From: Enterobacter ludwigii
Lineage (GTDB): Bacteria > Pseudomonadota > Gammaproteobacteria > Enterobacterales > Enterobacteriaceae
Direction: 5' to 3'
Assembly (NCBI GenBank): GCA_023023105.1
Contig: CP083824.1
Location: 248,001 to 312,000 of the forward strand
DNA: 64,000 bases
Made by a program: the position numbers and the translations under genes. The notes under the pieces were generated by a model. That model was not told where the DNA came from. It was given only the letters and a program-made list of their open reading frames with translations, and ran no database searches. Below are positions 12,071 to 20,738 of the stretch, one piece after another; the stretch's first letter is position 1; each line of letters begins with the position of its first letter.

Positions 12071-13702
12071 GTGCTGATTCTGTTACATCTGCTCTCCGCA
12101 GTCGCACTTCTGGTATGGGGCACCCATATTGTCCGTACCGGCGTGATGCGCGTATTTGGTGCCCGTTTACGTACCGTTCTCAGCAGCAGCGTTGAGAAGA
12201 AACCGCTCGCCTTCTGCGCGGGTATTGGCGTAACGGCACTGGTTCAGAGCAGCAACGCCACGACGCTGCTTGTCACCTCGTTTGTGGCGCAAGATCTGGT
12301 GGCGCTGGCCCCGGCGCTGGTGATTGTACTGGGTGCTGATGTAGGTACCGCGTTGATGGCGCGTATCCTTACCTTTGATCTCTCCTGGCTGTCGCCGTTG
12401 CTGATTTTTATTGGCGTCATCTTCTTCCTCGGCCGCAAACAAACGCGAGCCGGACAGCTCGGACGCGTAGGGATTGGCCTGGGGCTTATCCTGCTGGCGC
12501 TGGAACTGATTGTGCAGGCGGTCACTCCCATTACCGAGGCTAATGGTGTTCAGGTCATCTTCGCTTCGCTGACTGGCGACATCATGCTGGACGCGCTGAT
12601 CGGTGCAGTGTTTGCCATCGTCAGTTACTCGAGCCTGGCTGCGGTACTGCTGACAGCAACACTCACCGCTGCAGGGGTGATCTCCTTCCCGGTCGCGTTA
12701 TGTCTGGTGATCGGGGCTAACCTCGGTTCTGGCCTGCTGGCGATGCTCAACAACAGTGCCGCTAATGCTGCCGCCCGTCGCGTAGCGCTTGGCAGCCTGT
12801 TGTTCAAGCTGGTGGGCAGCCTGATTATCCTGCCCTTTATCCACCCGCTGGCGAACCTGATGGACAACCTTCCGCTGCCGAAGGCGGAGTTGGTGATCTA
12901 TTTCCACGTTTTCTATAACCTGGTGCGCTGCCTGGCGATGGTGCCTTTTGCTGAGCCGATGGCCCGTTTCTGTGAACGACTTATTCAGGATGAACCGGAG
13001 CTGGATGCGCGTCTGAAACCTAAGCATCTGGATACGTCCGCGTTGGACACCCCTGCACTGGCGCTGGCGAATGCTGCCCGTGAGACGCTGCGTATAGGCG
13101 ATGCGATGGAAACCATGCTCGAAGGGCTGCAAAAGGTGATGCACGGCGAGCCACGTGAAGAGAAAGAGCTGCGCAGACTGGCGGACGACATCAACGTGCT
13201 CTATACCGCCATCAAGCTCTATCTTGCGCGTATTCCGCAGGATGAACTGGCGGAGGAGGAGTCCCGCCGCTGGGCGGAAATTATCGAGATGTCGCTTAAC
13301 CTGGAGCAGGCCTCAGATATCGTTGAGCGCATGGGCAGCGAGATTGCCGACAAATCCCTTGCCGCGCGTCGCGCATTTTCAGGTGAAGGCCTGAAGGAGC
13401 TGGAGGCGCTGCACGAACAGCTGGTCAGCAACCTCAAGCTGGCGATGTCGGTGTTCTTCTCCAGCGACGTGCCGAGTGCGCGCCGCCTGCGCCGCAACAA
13501 GCATCGTTTCCGTATTCTGAACCGCCGCTACTCGCACGCCCACGTTGAGCGTCTGCATCAGCAGAACGTGCAGAGTATCGAAACGAGTTCGCTGCACCTG
13601 GGGCTGCTGGGGGATATGAAACGTCTCAACTCGTTGTTCTGCGCGGTGGCGTACAGCGTGATGGAACAGCCGGATGAAGACGACGAGCGGGATGAATATT
13701 AA
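12071..13702 (+). CDS. yjbB: Na+/phosphate symporter-family protein YjbB
   Basis: Inner-membrane protein of the Na/Pi cotransporter family; E. coli YjbB is reported to export phosphate. The 543-residue protein has two inverted membrane repeats: QSSNATT near residue 60, and a second one near residue 180 (SYSSLAAVLL) with IGANLGSG. A soluble, PhoU-like helical C-terminal region spans about 330-540. It starts at GTG 12071, with AGGAGG 10 bases upstream. In K-12 pepE follows; here a ccdAB-like pair occupies that place. A long perfect hairpin without a T tract follows the stop codon. Confidence 0.93.
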   Translation: MLILLHLLSAVALLVWGTHIVRTGVMRVFGARLRTVLSSSVEKKPLAFCAGIGVTALVQSSNATTLLVTSFVAQDLVALAPALVIVLGADVGTALMARILTFDLSWLSPLLIFIGVIFFLGRKQTRAGQLGRVGIGLGLILLALELIVQAVTPITEANGVQVIFASLTGDIMLDALIGAVFAIVSYSSLAAVLLTATLTAAGVISFPVALCLVIGANLGSGLLAMLNNSAANAAARRVALGSLLFKLVGSLIILPFIHPLANLMDNLPLPKAELVIYFHVFYNLVRCLAMVPFAEPMARFCERLIQDEPELDARLKPKHLDTSALDTPALALANAARETLRIGDAMETMLEGLQKVMHGEPREEKELRRLADDINVLYTAIKLYLARIPQDELAEEESRRWAEIIEMSLNLEQASDIVERMGSEIADKSLAARRAFSGEGLKELEALHEQLVSNLKLAMSVFFSSDVPSARRLRRNKHRFRILNRRYSHAHVERLHQQNVQSIETSSLHLGLLGDMKRLNSLFCAVAYSVMEQPDEDDERDEY

Positions 13703-13712
13703 TCTCTGAAAG

Positions 13713-13739
13713 CGCCTCGCAAAACCGTTTTGCGAGGCG
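13713..13739 (+). terminator. Hairpin after yjbB
   Basis: Perfect 12-bp inverted repeat CGCCTCGCAAAA/TTTTGCGAGGCG with a three-base loop, just after the yjbB stop. The A and T tracts lie inside the stem and no T run follows, so it could act as a weak terminator in either direction or as an RNA 3'-end stabiliser. Confidence 0.55.
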
Positions 13740-13854
13740 TGACACCTTATAAAGCGCCATTTACTCTTCAGACCTTACATTTTTAAGGGAATAGAAAATG
13801 CTCGTTTATTACGCTACTCTTTGCCAATTCATGCGCATTCCGATGGGGGTTCTC

Positions 13855-14091
13855 ATGCGCACTACTCAAGGCATTAAAAAATCAGTTAATGTGTCGTTAG
13901 CACCAGAAATTCTTGAAGAGGCGCGACGGCTTAAACTTAATCTATCCGCTGTACTCACGGCTGCGCTGCAGGAGCAGTTTCGTGCGCATCAGCGCGCCGA
14001 GTGGTTAGCAGAAAATAAAGCTTCTATTGAGGCCATTAACCAGTGGGTTGATGAAAACGGCTCTTTTAGTGACTTTCAGAGGTCGTTCTGA
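13855..14091 (+). CDS. CcdA-like antitoxin
   Basis: Predicted antitoxin of a type II toxin-antitoxin pair. The 78-residue product aligns with F-plasmid CcdA: an N-terminal ribbon-helix-helix DNA-binding segment (KKSVNVSLAPEILEEARRL), then a C-terminal toxin-binding tail ending NGSFSDFQRSF, compared with NGSFADENRDW in F CcdA. I place the start at MRTTQGIKK (13855), preceded by GGGGG; an in-frame ATG at 13798 with AAGGGA upstream would add 19 residues, and I cannot exclude it. Its stop overlaps the toxin start by one base (TGATG), implying coupled translation. It stands where pepE lies in K-12. Confidence 0.8.
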   Translation: MRTTQGIKKSVNVSLAPEILEEARRLKLNLSAVLTAALQEQFRAHQRAEWLAENKASIEAINQWVDENGSFSDFQRSF

Positions 14092-14408
14092 TGGAGCAAT
14101 ATTTTGCTTATGAGAATGAAGGTAAGGGGAAAACTGCCTATCCCTGGCTAATCAATATGCAGCATCCCGTGGCCAATGTGATGAAGCATATCCTGGTCGC
14201 CCCCGCAGTTGAGCTTAGCCACCTGGGAGGCATTCAACCGCCTGCGAAAGTGTGCCCTGTCGTTGAGATAGCGGGTAAGCTCTGCGTGGTCATGATGCAC
14301 ATGATGGCAGGCATATCGCCAAAAGAGTTAGGCGAGCGTGTCGCCGATCTTACGCAAAACCGGGCTTCATTGCGGGATGCACTCGATTTTTTGATCAACG
14401 GTTACTAA
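14091..14408 (+). CDS. CcdB-like toxin
   Basis: Predicted partner toxin of 105 residues. Core segments match the CcdB fold: an N-terminal strand (YPWLINMQHPVANVM), LVAPAVE, KVCPVVEIAGKLCVVMMHMMAGI and the C-terminal helix RASLRDALDFLI. F-plasmid CcdB poisons DNA gyrase through its last three residues Trp-Gly-Ile; here the end reads Asn-Gly-Tyr. Substitutions at these positions abolish killing in the F protein, so this toxin may be inactive or have another target. Translationally coupled to the antitoxin. Assignment to the CcdB family is by remembered similarity and the paired context. Confidence 0.75.
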   Translation: MEQYFAYENEGKGKTAYPWLINMQHPVANVMKHILVAPAVELSHLGGIQPPAKVCPVVEIAGKLCVVMMHMMAGISPKELGERVADLTQNRASLRDALDFLINGY

Positions 14409-14462
14409 CACTTTTTTGTCAGCCGCAAGGTAAGGTATATTTCGCCCTTCACAGGAGAAACT

Positions 14463-15335
14463 ATGCTGCCAACTCAATCAACCCGATTAAACAAATACAT
14501 TAGCGAGAGCGGGATCTGCTCACGTCGCGAGGCTGACCGTTACATTGAACAGGGTAACGTGTTCCTCAACGGCAAACGCGCCACCATTGGCGACCAGGTC
14601 GTCCCTGGCGATGTGGTTAAAGTGAATGGTCAGGTCATCGAACCCCGCGATGCTGAAGACCTGGTGTTTATCGCGTTGAATAAACCGGTTGGTATCGTCA
14701 GTACCACGGAAGATGGCGAGCGGGACAACATCGTTGATTTCGTTAACCACAGCAGCCGTGTCTTCCCGATTGGTCGACTGGATAAAGACTCCCAGGGGCT
14801 GATTTTTCTCACCAACCACGGTGACCTGGTGAACAAAATTCTGCGCGCCGGAAATGACCATGAGAAAGAGTACATCGTCACGGTGAATAAGCCTGTGACG
14901 GATGAGTTTATCCGTGGGATGGGGGCGGGCGTGCCAATTCTGGGCACCGTTACGAAGAAGTGTAAGGTGAAGAAAGAAGCACCGTTCGCGTTTCGTATTA
15001 CGCTGGTCCAGGGTTTAAACCGGCAGATCCGCCGTATGTGTGAGCACTTCGGTTATGAAGTGACGAAGCTGGAACGCACGCGCATCATGAACGTCAGCTT
15101 GTCCGGGATCCCGCTGGGTGAATGGCGTGATTTAACGGATGACGAGCTGATCGAGCTGTTCAAACTTATTGAGAATTCTTCATCCGAAGCAAAGCCGAAG
15201 GCCAAAGCCAAACCTAAAACCCAGGCGATTAAGCGCCCGGTGGTGAAGGCGCCGCAGGCGGAAGAGAAAGGACGCGGCAAACCGGCCAACGGGAAACGCT
15301 TTACCCAGCCTGGCCGTAAAAAGAAAGGGCGCTAA
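14463..15335 (+). CDS. rluF: 23S rRNA pseudouridine(2604) synthase
   Basis: Converts U2604 (and the adjacent U2605 weakly) of 23S rRNA to pseudouridine. The 290-residue protein has an N-terminal S4 RNA-binding domain ([18 protein letters not shown]), then the RsuA/RluB-type catalytic domain with Asp107 in [10 protein letters not shown]. The Lys/Ala/Pro-rich basic tail (about residues 240-290) is expected to be flexible and RNA-binding. Preceded by AGGAG. Its stop codon abuts the stop codon of the convergent yjbD with no gap. Confidence 0.95.
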   Translation: MLPTQSTRLNKYISESGICSRREADRYIEQGNVFLNGKRATIGDQVVPGDVVKVNGQVIEPRDAEDLVFIALNKPVGIVSTTEDGERDNIVDFVNHSSRVFPIGRLDKDSQGLIFLTNHGDLVNKILRAGNDHEKEYIVTVNKPVTDEFIRGMGAGVPILGTVTKKCKVKKEAPFAFRITLVQGLNRQIRRMCEHFGYEVTKLERTRIMNVSLSGIPLGEWRDLTDDELIELFKLIENSSSEAKPKAKAKPKTQAIKRPVVKAPQAEEKGRGKPANGKRFTQPGRKKKGR

Positions 15336-15608
15336 TCAGCGCCTTCCACGAGTCGATGTGTTGGCAGACCACGAGAAGGTCGCCTCCGCATCGGGTTTAT
15401 AAGCCTGCTGCTTTTTCAGTTTGCGGGCTTTTTTCGCCTCAGCCTCACGCTGTGTCATCAATTTGTCGATATACTCTTTTTTAACCTGGTTCGTTTCGGC
15501 GTTCGTCAGCGTGCGGCCATGTGCGATACGGGCGCGGTCGAGAAGCGTTTTCAGTTCGCGCTGCTCGGCTTCCGTCATGTCTTTCTGGGTCAGTCGTGGT
15601 GTAGCCAT
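15336..15608 (-). CDS. yjbD: Small DUF3811 family protein YjbD
   Basis: A 90-residue, highly charged protein of unknown function, rich in Lys, Arg and Glu, with a predicted long helix (about 10-65) and a basic end (STRGRR). No signal peptide or membrane segment. It matches E. coli YjbD in position and character. The GGAGG ribosome site lies inside the 3' arm of a perfect 11-bp hairpin (15611-15638), so translation may be gated by RNA structure. It follows panS on the same strand, 50 bp away. Confidence 0.85.
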   Translation of the reverse strand: MATPRLTQKDMTEAEQRELKTLLDRARIAHGRTLTNAETNQVKKEYIDKLMTQREAEAKKARKLKKQQAYKPDAEATFSWSANTSTRGRR

Positions 15609-15610
15609 TG

Positions 15611-15638
15611 CTGAAGCCTCCTGATGGGGAGGCTTCAG
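15611..15638 (-). promoter_or_regulatory. Hairpin that sequesters the yjbD ribosome-binding site
   Basis: On the minus strand CTGAAGCCTCC (15638-15628), loop CCATCA, then GGAGGCTTCAG (15621-15611) form 11 perfect pairs. GGAGG, 8 bases before the yjbD ATG, is wholly inside the stem. No T tract follows, so a simple terminator role for panS is unlikely. Confidence 0.7.
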
Positions 15639-15658
15639 TGTAAAGCAAGCCGCGTAAA

Positions 15659-16603
15659 TTAACCCTGCTTCACCGCATCTTTTTTGGGTTGTTCATCAAT
15701 CGGCTTACCGGACCAGTAACCCGCCAGCAGCGAACCGGACAGGTTATGCCAGACGGAGAACAGTGCGCCAGGTAGGGCCGCCAGTGGTGAGAAGTAAATC
15801 TTACCGAGTGCTGCCGCCAGACCGGAGTTCTGCATTCCCACCTCGATTGCCAGCGTGCGGCAGGTGGACTCGTCAAAGCCAAACAGCTTCCCGCCCCAGT
15901 AACCACCGAGTAATCCAATGGTGTTATGCAGCACTACCGCGACGATCACCACAAAGCCTACAGAAGCAATGTGTGAGGCGGAACCCGCCACCACGGCGCT
16001 GATGATCGCCAGAATGCAGACCATCGAGAACGCCGGCAGATACGGTTCAACCGTTTTCACCACGCGCGGGAAAAGATGGTGAATGACCAGCCCTAGCGCA
16101 ATCGGGATCACTACTATTTGCAGGATGCTAAGCAGCATGCCCATGACGTCCACCTGAATATGTGCGTCCACATATAAGCGCGTTAACAGCGGGGTGGCAA
16201 TTACGCCAACCAGTGTGGAAACGGAAGAGATAGTGACGGAGAGTGCCACATCGCCTTTCGCAAGGTAGATCATCACGTTGGATGCGGTACCGCTGGCCAC
16301 GCTGCCCACCAGCACCATCCCGGCGGAGAGATCGGGCGGCATCTTAAAGGCCATCGCCAGAAGCCACGCGGCGAGCGGCATCACCAGGTAGTGCAGGAAT
16401 ATGCCTGCAGCGACGGGGGCCGGGCGCGACAGCACGCGTTTAAAATCGTCGATTTTCAGATGCACGCCCATACCGAGCATGATCAGCATCAGCAGGGTGG
16501 TGACCCATGGACCAATACCGGTGAACGAGGTGGGCGTGTAATACGCGACTACGGAGAGCAGCAGCGCCCATAACGGGAACAGCCGTGTGATGGCGGATAA
16601 CAT
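15659..16603 (-). CDS. panS: Pantoate/ketopantoate transporter PanS (bile acid:Na+ symporter family)
   Basis: Inner-membrane transporter of 314 residues with about nine to ten hydrophobic segments. Family marks are present: [11 protein letters not shown] near residue 45, [12 protein letters not shown] near 100 and [14 protein letters not shown] near 255, matching the bile acid:sodium symporter family. In Salmonella the homologue next to lysC (PanS) takes up ketopantoate and pantoate, and this gene sits in the same place. K-12 lacks it here. It lies downstream of lysC on the same strand with a terminator between them, so it is probably expressed separately. The substrate is inferred from the Salmonella orthologue. 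Confidence 0.85.
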   Translation of the reverse strand: MLSAITRLFPLWALLLSVVAYYTPTSFTGIGPWVTTLLMLIMLGMGVHLKIDDFKRVLSRPAPVAAGIFLHYLVMPLAAWLLAMAFKMPPDLSAGMVLVGSVASGTASNVMIYLAKGDVALSVTISSVSTLVGVIATPLLTRLYVDAHIQVDVMGMLLSILQIVVIPIALGLVIHHLFPRVVKTVEPYLPAFSMVCILAIISAVVAGSASHIASVGFVVIVAVVLHNTIGLLGGYWGGKLFGFDESTCRTLAIEVGMQNSGLAAALGKIYFSPLAALPGALFSVWHNLSGSLLAGYWSGKPIDEQPKKDAVKQG

Positions 16604-16639
16604 AGGTATTTCCTTGCGATTGTGTTGTGTTTAGTTATG

Positions 16640-16663
16640 AAAAAGCCGGGTCTGTGCCCGGCT
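16640..16663 (-). terminator. lysC terminator
   Basis: Minus-strand stem AGCCGGG/CCCGGCT with a six-base loop, followed by a T run (A tract 16640-16644 on the plus strand). It ends lysC transcription before panS. Confidence 0.88.
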
Positions 16664-16693
16664 TATAGGTATTGTTTATCGTGCTAACGAATT

Positions 16694-18043
16694 TTATTCA
16701 AACAAATTCTGATGAAGTTTCTGCACCACCTGCTCCGCCTGATCGGCAGGGACCAGGAAGCAGAGGTTATAGCTGGATGCACCGTAACAAATCATACGGA
16801 TGTTGAACGGGTCGAGTACGCCGAAGACCTCTTTCCCTACGCCGCAGGCACGCGACAGCTTGTTGCCAATGATGGCAACCAGCGCCAGATTTTCTTCTAC
16901 TTCCACGCGGCACAGTTCAGAAAGCTCAATCAGCAGTGACTGCGTCAGCAGGGTGTCACCAGTGGAGGTGGAACCGGTAGTATCCAGCGTCAGCGCGATG
17001 CTCACTTCGGAGGTGGTGATCAGGTCTACAGAGATGTTATGGCGCGCCAGAATGCCAAACACTTCCGCCAGGAAGCCACGGGAGTGCAGCATATTGTGGC
17101 TGTGCAGCGTGACCAGCGTCTGGCGACGGCGCAGGGCCAACGCGCGGAACAGTGGTGGATTTTCCGTTTTCTTGCAGACCAGCGTGCCGCCTGCTTTCGG
17201 GTCTTTACTGGAGCCGACGAAGACCGGAATATCGCTACGTACGGCTGGCAAAAGGGTTGCCGGGTGCAGCACCTTCGCGCCGAAGGTGGCCATTTCTGCC
17301 GCTTCTTCGAAGGCGATCACATCAATACGTTTAGCCGCAGAAACAACGCGCGGGTCGGTGGTGTAAATGCCCGGAACGTCAGTCCAGATATCCACGCGCG
17401 TTGCATGCAGGGCTTCGCCCAACAGTGCGGCGGTGTAGTCGCTGCCGCCACGGCCAAGCGTGGTGGTGCGGCCTTTCGCTTCACTGCCGATAAAGCCCTG
17501 GGTGATCACAATACCATCTGCCAGACGGGGAGCCAGCTGCTGGTTGGTCAGCTCCGCCAGCGCTTCAACGTCCGGCTCGGCGCGGCCAAAGCGATCGCTG
17601 GTACGCATCACTTTGCGCACGTCAAACCACTGCGCCTGAATGTTACGCTCGCGCATGATTTCCACAAACAGCAGAGTCGACATCAGTTCGCCATGGCTGA
17701 CCAGCTCATCGGTCAGGGCGGTGGAGGTGGCCAGAGAAGCCGCTTCTGCCAGCGTGGTGATATTTTCCAGCAGGCGTTCCACTTCTTCGCGGATGACATT
17801 CGGGTTCTGCAGACGTTCAAGGATGTCGAACTGAATTTTGCGCAGTGCATCCAGCTTAACGAAACGCTCGGTCGCTTCCAGTCCTTCAGACAGAGAAACC
17901 AGCAGGTTCGTCACGCCAGCAGAGGCAGAAAGCACCACCAGGCGGGTATTCGGATCGGCTAGCACCACATCGGCGCTGCGGTTCATGGCATCGTAATCGG
18001 CCACACTGGTGCCGCCAAATTTGGCGACCACAAAACTCGTCAT
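16694..18043 (-). CDS. lysC: Lysine-sensitive aspartokinase III
   Basis: Phosphorylates aspartate in the first step towards lysine, threonine and methionine; this isoform is the lysine-inhibited one. The 449 residues equal E. coli LysC. The kinase domain carries KFGGTS (residues 8-13) and GRGGSDYTA; two ACT regulatory domains occupy about 300-449 (LHSRGFLAEVFGILARHNISVD, NIRMICYGAS), where lysine binds. Ribosome site ACGAGG lies 5-10 bases before ATG. Unlike E. coli, the upstream leader appears too short and lacks the lysine-riboswitch sequence blocks, so feedback may rest on the enzyme alone. Confidence 0.96.
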   Translation of the reverse strand: MTSFVVAKFGGTSVADYDAMNRSADVVLADPNTRLVVLSASAGVTNLLVSLSEGLEATERFVKLDALRKIQFDILERLQNPNVIREEVERLLENITTLAEAASLATSTALTDELVSHGELMSTLLFVEIMRERNIQAQWFDVRKVMRTSDRFGRAEPDVEALAELTNQQLAPRLADGIVITQGFIGSEAKGRTTTLGRGGSDYTAALLGEALHATRVDIWTDVPGIYTTDPRVVSAAKRIDVIAFEEAAEMATFGAKVLHPATLLPAVRSDIPVFVGSSKDPKAGGTLVCKKTENPPLFRALALRRRQTLVTLHSHNMLHSRGFLAEVFGILARHNISVDLITTSEVSIALTLDTTGSTSTGDTLLTQSLLIELSELCRVEVEENLALVAIIGNKLSRACGVGKEVFGVLDPFNIRMICYGASSYNLCFLVPADQAEQVVQKLHQNLFE

Positions 18044-18160
18044 AACAACCTCGTGTCAGGGAATGAATAAAGCGACCTTGGCACAAGAATGAAACGAAAA
18101 CAGGTGCAGGCGCAAAATACGGCCCTATAAATAAAATGCGGGGGAGGTCCTGTCAATGCC
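18044..18160 (-). promoter_or_regulatory. lysC promoter and short leader, no lysine riboswitch seen
   Basis: Reading the minus strand, a perfect TTGACA (18156-18151) is followed by an AT-rich tract (ATTTTATTTATA) at -10 distance. That would give a leader of about 75 bases. The last about 45 bases (TTGTGCCAAGG, CCCTGACACGAGG) match the tail of the E. coli lysC leader. The aptamer blocks I know from E. coli (AGAGGCGCG, GGAGGAGCC, ATCGCCGAGG, CGGCTGG) are absent anywhere in 18044-18418. Confidence 0.55.
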
Positions 18161-18418
18161 GGGATTATGCGGATTTTTCATGGGGGGGTACCCCTGAGAA
18201 ACAGGACTTATAACAGGGCCATATTTTATGCTTCATTTTACCCGGTTTTGACCGACATTTCGCCGCTCCGGGAGCGCTCTCCAGCAGCTATACTTTTCGG
18301 GTCTTTTCACCTGCGTTTGATGCAGGCCAGGGCAATGGCATAAAAACCATCACAATTTTTATTTGCAGGCGCTACAATCGACCGCAGTCACAATTCTCAA
18401 ATCAGAAGAGTATTGCTA
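18161..18418 (+). promoter_or_regulatory. pgi upstream region
   Basis: A probable -10 box TACAAT lies at 18373-18378 in GGCGCTACAATCG, the same context as in E. coli pgi; the -35 (TCACAA at 18350-18355) is weak, which would suit an activated promoter. Nothing coding is seen. The stretch 18161-18300 holds a few short inverted repeats but no recognisable element. Confidence 0.5.
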
Positions 18419-20068
18419 ATGAAAAACATCAACCCAACGCAGACCGCTGCCTGGCAGGCACTACAAAAACATTTTGATGAAATGAAAGACGTCACTATCG
18501 CGGAGCTGTTCGCGAAAGATGCCGATCGTTTCAACAAATTCTCCGCGACCTTTGATGACCTGATGCTGGTGGATTTCTCCAAAAACCGCATTACCGAAGA
18601 GACGCTGGCGAAACTGCAGGATCTGGCAAAAGAGACGCAGCTTGCTGACGCCATCAAATCCATGTTCTCCGGTGAGAAGATCAACCGCACCGAAGACCGT
18701 GCCGTGCTGCACGTGGCGCTGCGTAACCGTAGCAATACGCCAATCATCGTTGACGGCAAAGATGTAATGCCGGAAGTGAACGCGGTGCTGGAAAAGATGA
18801 AAGCCTTCTCCGAAGCGATCATCTCTGGTAGCTGGAAAGGCTACACCGGCAAAGCCATCACCGACGTGGTTAACATCGGTATCGGCGGTTCTGACCTCGG
18901 TCCATTCATGGTGACCGAAGCGCTGCGTCCATATAAAAACCACCTCAACATGCACTTTGTCTCTAACGTCGATGGTACCCACATCGCCGAAGTGCTGAAG
19001 AACGTGAACCCGGAAACCACCCTGTTCCTGGTTGCGTCTAAAACCTTTACCACTCAGGAAACCATGACCAACGCCCATAGCGCGCGCGACTGGTTCCTGA
19101 AGACTGCTGGCGACAACAAGCACGTGGCGAAACACTTCGCGGCGCTGTCCACCAACGGCAAGGCCGTTGGTGAGTTCGGGATTGATACCGCGAACATGTT
19201 TGAGTTCTGGGACTGGGTTGGCGGCCGTTACTCTCTGTGGTCTGCAATCGGTCTGTCCATCATCCTGTCTGTCGGCTTCGACAACTTCGTTGAGCTGCTA
19301 TCAGGCGCACACGCGATGGATAAACACTTCTCCAGCACCGCACCAGAGAAAAACCTGCCTGTGCTGCTGGCGCTGATTGGTATCTGGTACAACAACTTCT
19401 TCGGCGCTGAAACCGAAGCGATCCTGCCATACGATCAGTACATGCACCGTTTCGCGGCCTACTTCCAGCAGGGCAACATGGAATCCAACGGTAAATACGT
19501 TGACCGTAACGGCAACGCCGTGGATTACCAGACCGGTCCAATCATCTGGGGTGAGCCGGGCACGAACGGTCAGCACGCGTTCTACCAGCTGATTCACCAG
19601 GGCACCAAAATGGTACCGTGCGATTTCATCGCCCCGGCTATCACCCATAACCCACTGTCCGACCACCATCCGAAGCTGCTGTCTAACTTCTTCGCCCAGA
19701 CTGAAGCGCTGGCATTTGGTAAATCCCGCGAGGTGGTCGAGCAGGAATACCGTGACCAGGGTAAAGATCCGGCAACCCTGGATCACGTTGTGCCGTTCAA
19801 AGTGTTCGAAGGCAACCGTCCAACCAACTCCATCCTGCTGCGCGAAATCACGCCGTTCAGCCTGGGGGCGCTGATTGCCCTGTACGAGCACAAAATCTTC
19901 ACGCAGGGCGCGATCCTGAACATCTTCACCTTTGACCAGTGGGGCGTTGAGCTGGGCAAACAGCTGGCAAACCGTATTCTGCCAGAGCTGGGTGATGATA
20001 AAGCGATTACCAGCCATGACAGCTCAACAAATGGTTTGATCAACCGTTATAAAGCATGGCGTGCGTAA
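18419..20068 (+). CDS. pgi: Glucose-6-phosphate isomerase
   Basis: Interconverts glucose-6-phosphate and fructose-6-phosphate in glycolysis and gluconeogenesis. The 549-residue protein matches E. coli Pgi. Both family signatures are present: [14 protein letters not shown] near residue 265 and [10 protein letters not shown] near 505, containing the active-site Lys; the catalytic Glu lies in QGNMESNGK and the His in [10 protein letters not shown] set the start at MKNINPTQ (18419), as in E. coli, not the ATG 6 bases upstream. A strong terminator follows. Confidence 0.97.
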   Translation: MKNINPTQTAAWQALQKHFDEMKDVTIAELFAKDADRFNKFSATFDDLMLVDFSKNRITEETLAKLQDLAKETQLADAIKSMFSGEKINRTEDRAVLHVALRNRSNTPIIVDGKDVMPEVNAVLEKMKAFSEAIISGSWKGYTGKAITDVVNIGIGGSDLGPFMVTEALRPYKNHLNMHFVSNVDGTHIAEVLKNVNPETTLFLVASKTFTTQETMTNAHSARDWFLKTAGDNKHVAKHFAALSTNGKAVGEFGIDTANMFEFWDWVGGRYSLWSAIGLSIILSVGFDNFVELLSGAHAMDKHFSSTAPEKNLPVLLALIGIWYNNFFGAETEAILPYDQYMHRFAAYFQQGNMESNGKYVDRNGNAVDYQTGPIIWGEPGTNGQHAFYQLIHQGTKMVPCDFIAPAITHNPLSDHHPKLLSNFFAQTEALAFGKSREVVEQEYRDQGKDPATLDHVVPFKVFEGNRPTNSILLREITPFSLGALIALYEHKIFTQGAILNIFTFDQWGVELGKQLANRILPELGDDKAITSHDSSTNGLINRYKAWRA

Positions 20069-20086
20069 TTAAAATGTCATGAAAAG

Positions 20087-20112
20087 TGCCGGCGATATGC
20101 CGGCATTTTTTT
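20087..20112 (+). terminator. pgi terminator
   Basis: Stem TGCCGGC/GCCGGCA with a GATAT loop and seven T, 18 bases after the pgi stop. Confidence 0.93.
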
Positions 20113-20433
20113 ATCGGATAATTCCTGATGTCTATTATCTCCCTCAAATTTCACTACTGAGTTTTATCTGAAAAAAGCCGTTAACCCGTTAATTGCTGCG
20201 GTTTATTTTAGGAATATACGGATAATTGCTTTCAGCTTTTTTATTTTATCTTAATGATTTTATTGGTTTTTATATTTATCTTTCTTTTCTTATACTTCGA
20301 TCTTATCCATTAGTCTGAAAACTCTCTCCCTATTTACCCTTACGGCAAACCCTCTGCAGTAGTTGTGTATACTCGATTCCGCCTGAAATTCTTATCGGGC
20401 AAATCTCCATTCATTCATTGAAGGGAAATTGTT
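20113..20433 (+). promoter_or_regulatory. AT-rich upstream region of yjbEFGH
   Basis: A 321-bp non-coding, strongly AT-rich stretch. A likely -10 TATACT is at 20368-20373 with a poor -35, consistent with an activated promoter. TTAGGAATATACG near 20208-20220 resembles the RcsAB box, and E. coli yjbEFGH is known to be Rcs-activated, but the match is loose and it lies about 150 bp upstream of the -10. The AT richness would also suit H-NS silencing. Confidence 0.4.
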
Positions 20434-20676
20434 ATGAAAAAAGTACTGTATGGCATTTTTGCCATATCTGCGCTTGCGGCGACATCTGTCTATGCAGCTC
20501 CGGTTCAGGTCGGGGAAGCGGCAGGGTCGGCTGCGACGTCTGCGTCTGCGGGAAGTTCTACCGCAGCCAGCACCAGCACCGTAAGTTCAGCCGTGGGTGT
20601 CGCGCTGGCGGCAACCGGTGGCGGTGATGGCTCCAATACCGGAACCACGACCACCACAACGACCAGCACCCGATAA
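20434..20676 (+). CDS. yjbE: Secreted low-complexity protein YjbE
   Basis: First gene of the yjbEFGH exopolysaccharide operon. The 80-residue precursor has a signal peptide (residues 1-22, ending VYA-AP). The mature part is almost entirely Ala, Ser, Gly and Thr, ending in a run of seven Thr before STR. It has no enzyme motif; its molecular role is unknown. A ribosome site AAGGGA lies 7 bases upstream. A UUCG-capped hairpin separates it from yjbF, which may make yjbE the most abundant product of the operon. Confidence 0.85.
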   Translation: MKKVLYGIFAISALAATSVYAAPVQVGEAAGSAATSASAGSSTAASTSTVSSAVGVALAATGGGDGSNTGTTTTTTTSTR

Positions 20677-20693
20677 TTCCGGGTGTTTTAATC

Positions 20694-20717
20694 ATAACCA
20701 CACTTCGGTGTGGTTAT
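20694..20717 (+). other. UUCG-capped hairpin between yjbE and yjbF
   Basis: Perfect 10-bp stem ATAACCACAC/GTGTGGTTAT closed by TTCG, with no following T run. It probably works as an attenuator or as a 3' stabiliser of yjbE RNA. Confidence 0.65.
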
Positions 20718-20738
20718 TTCGCCCTTCGGAGAAGAGTC

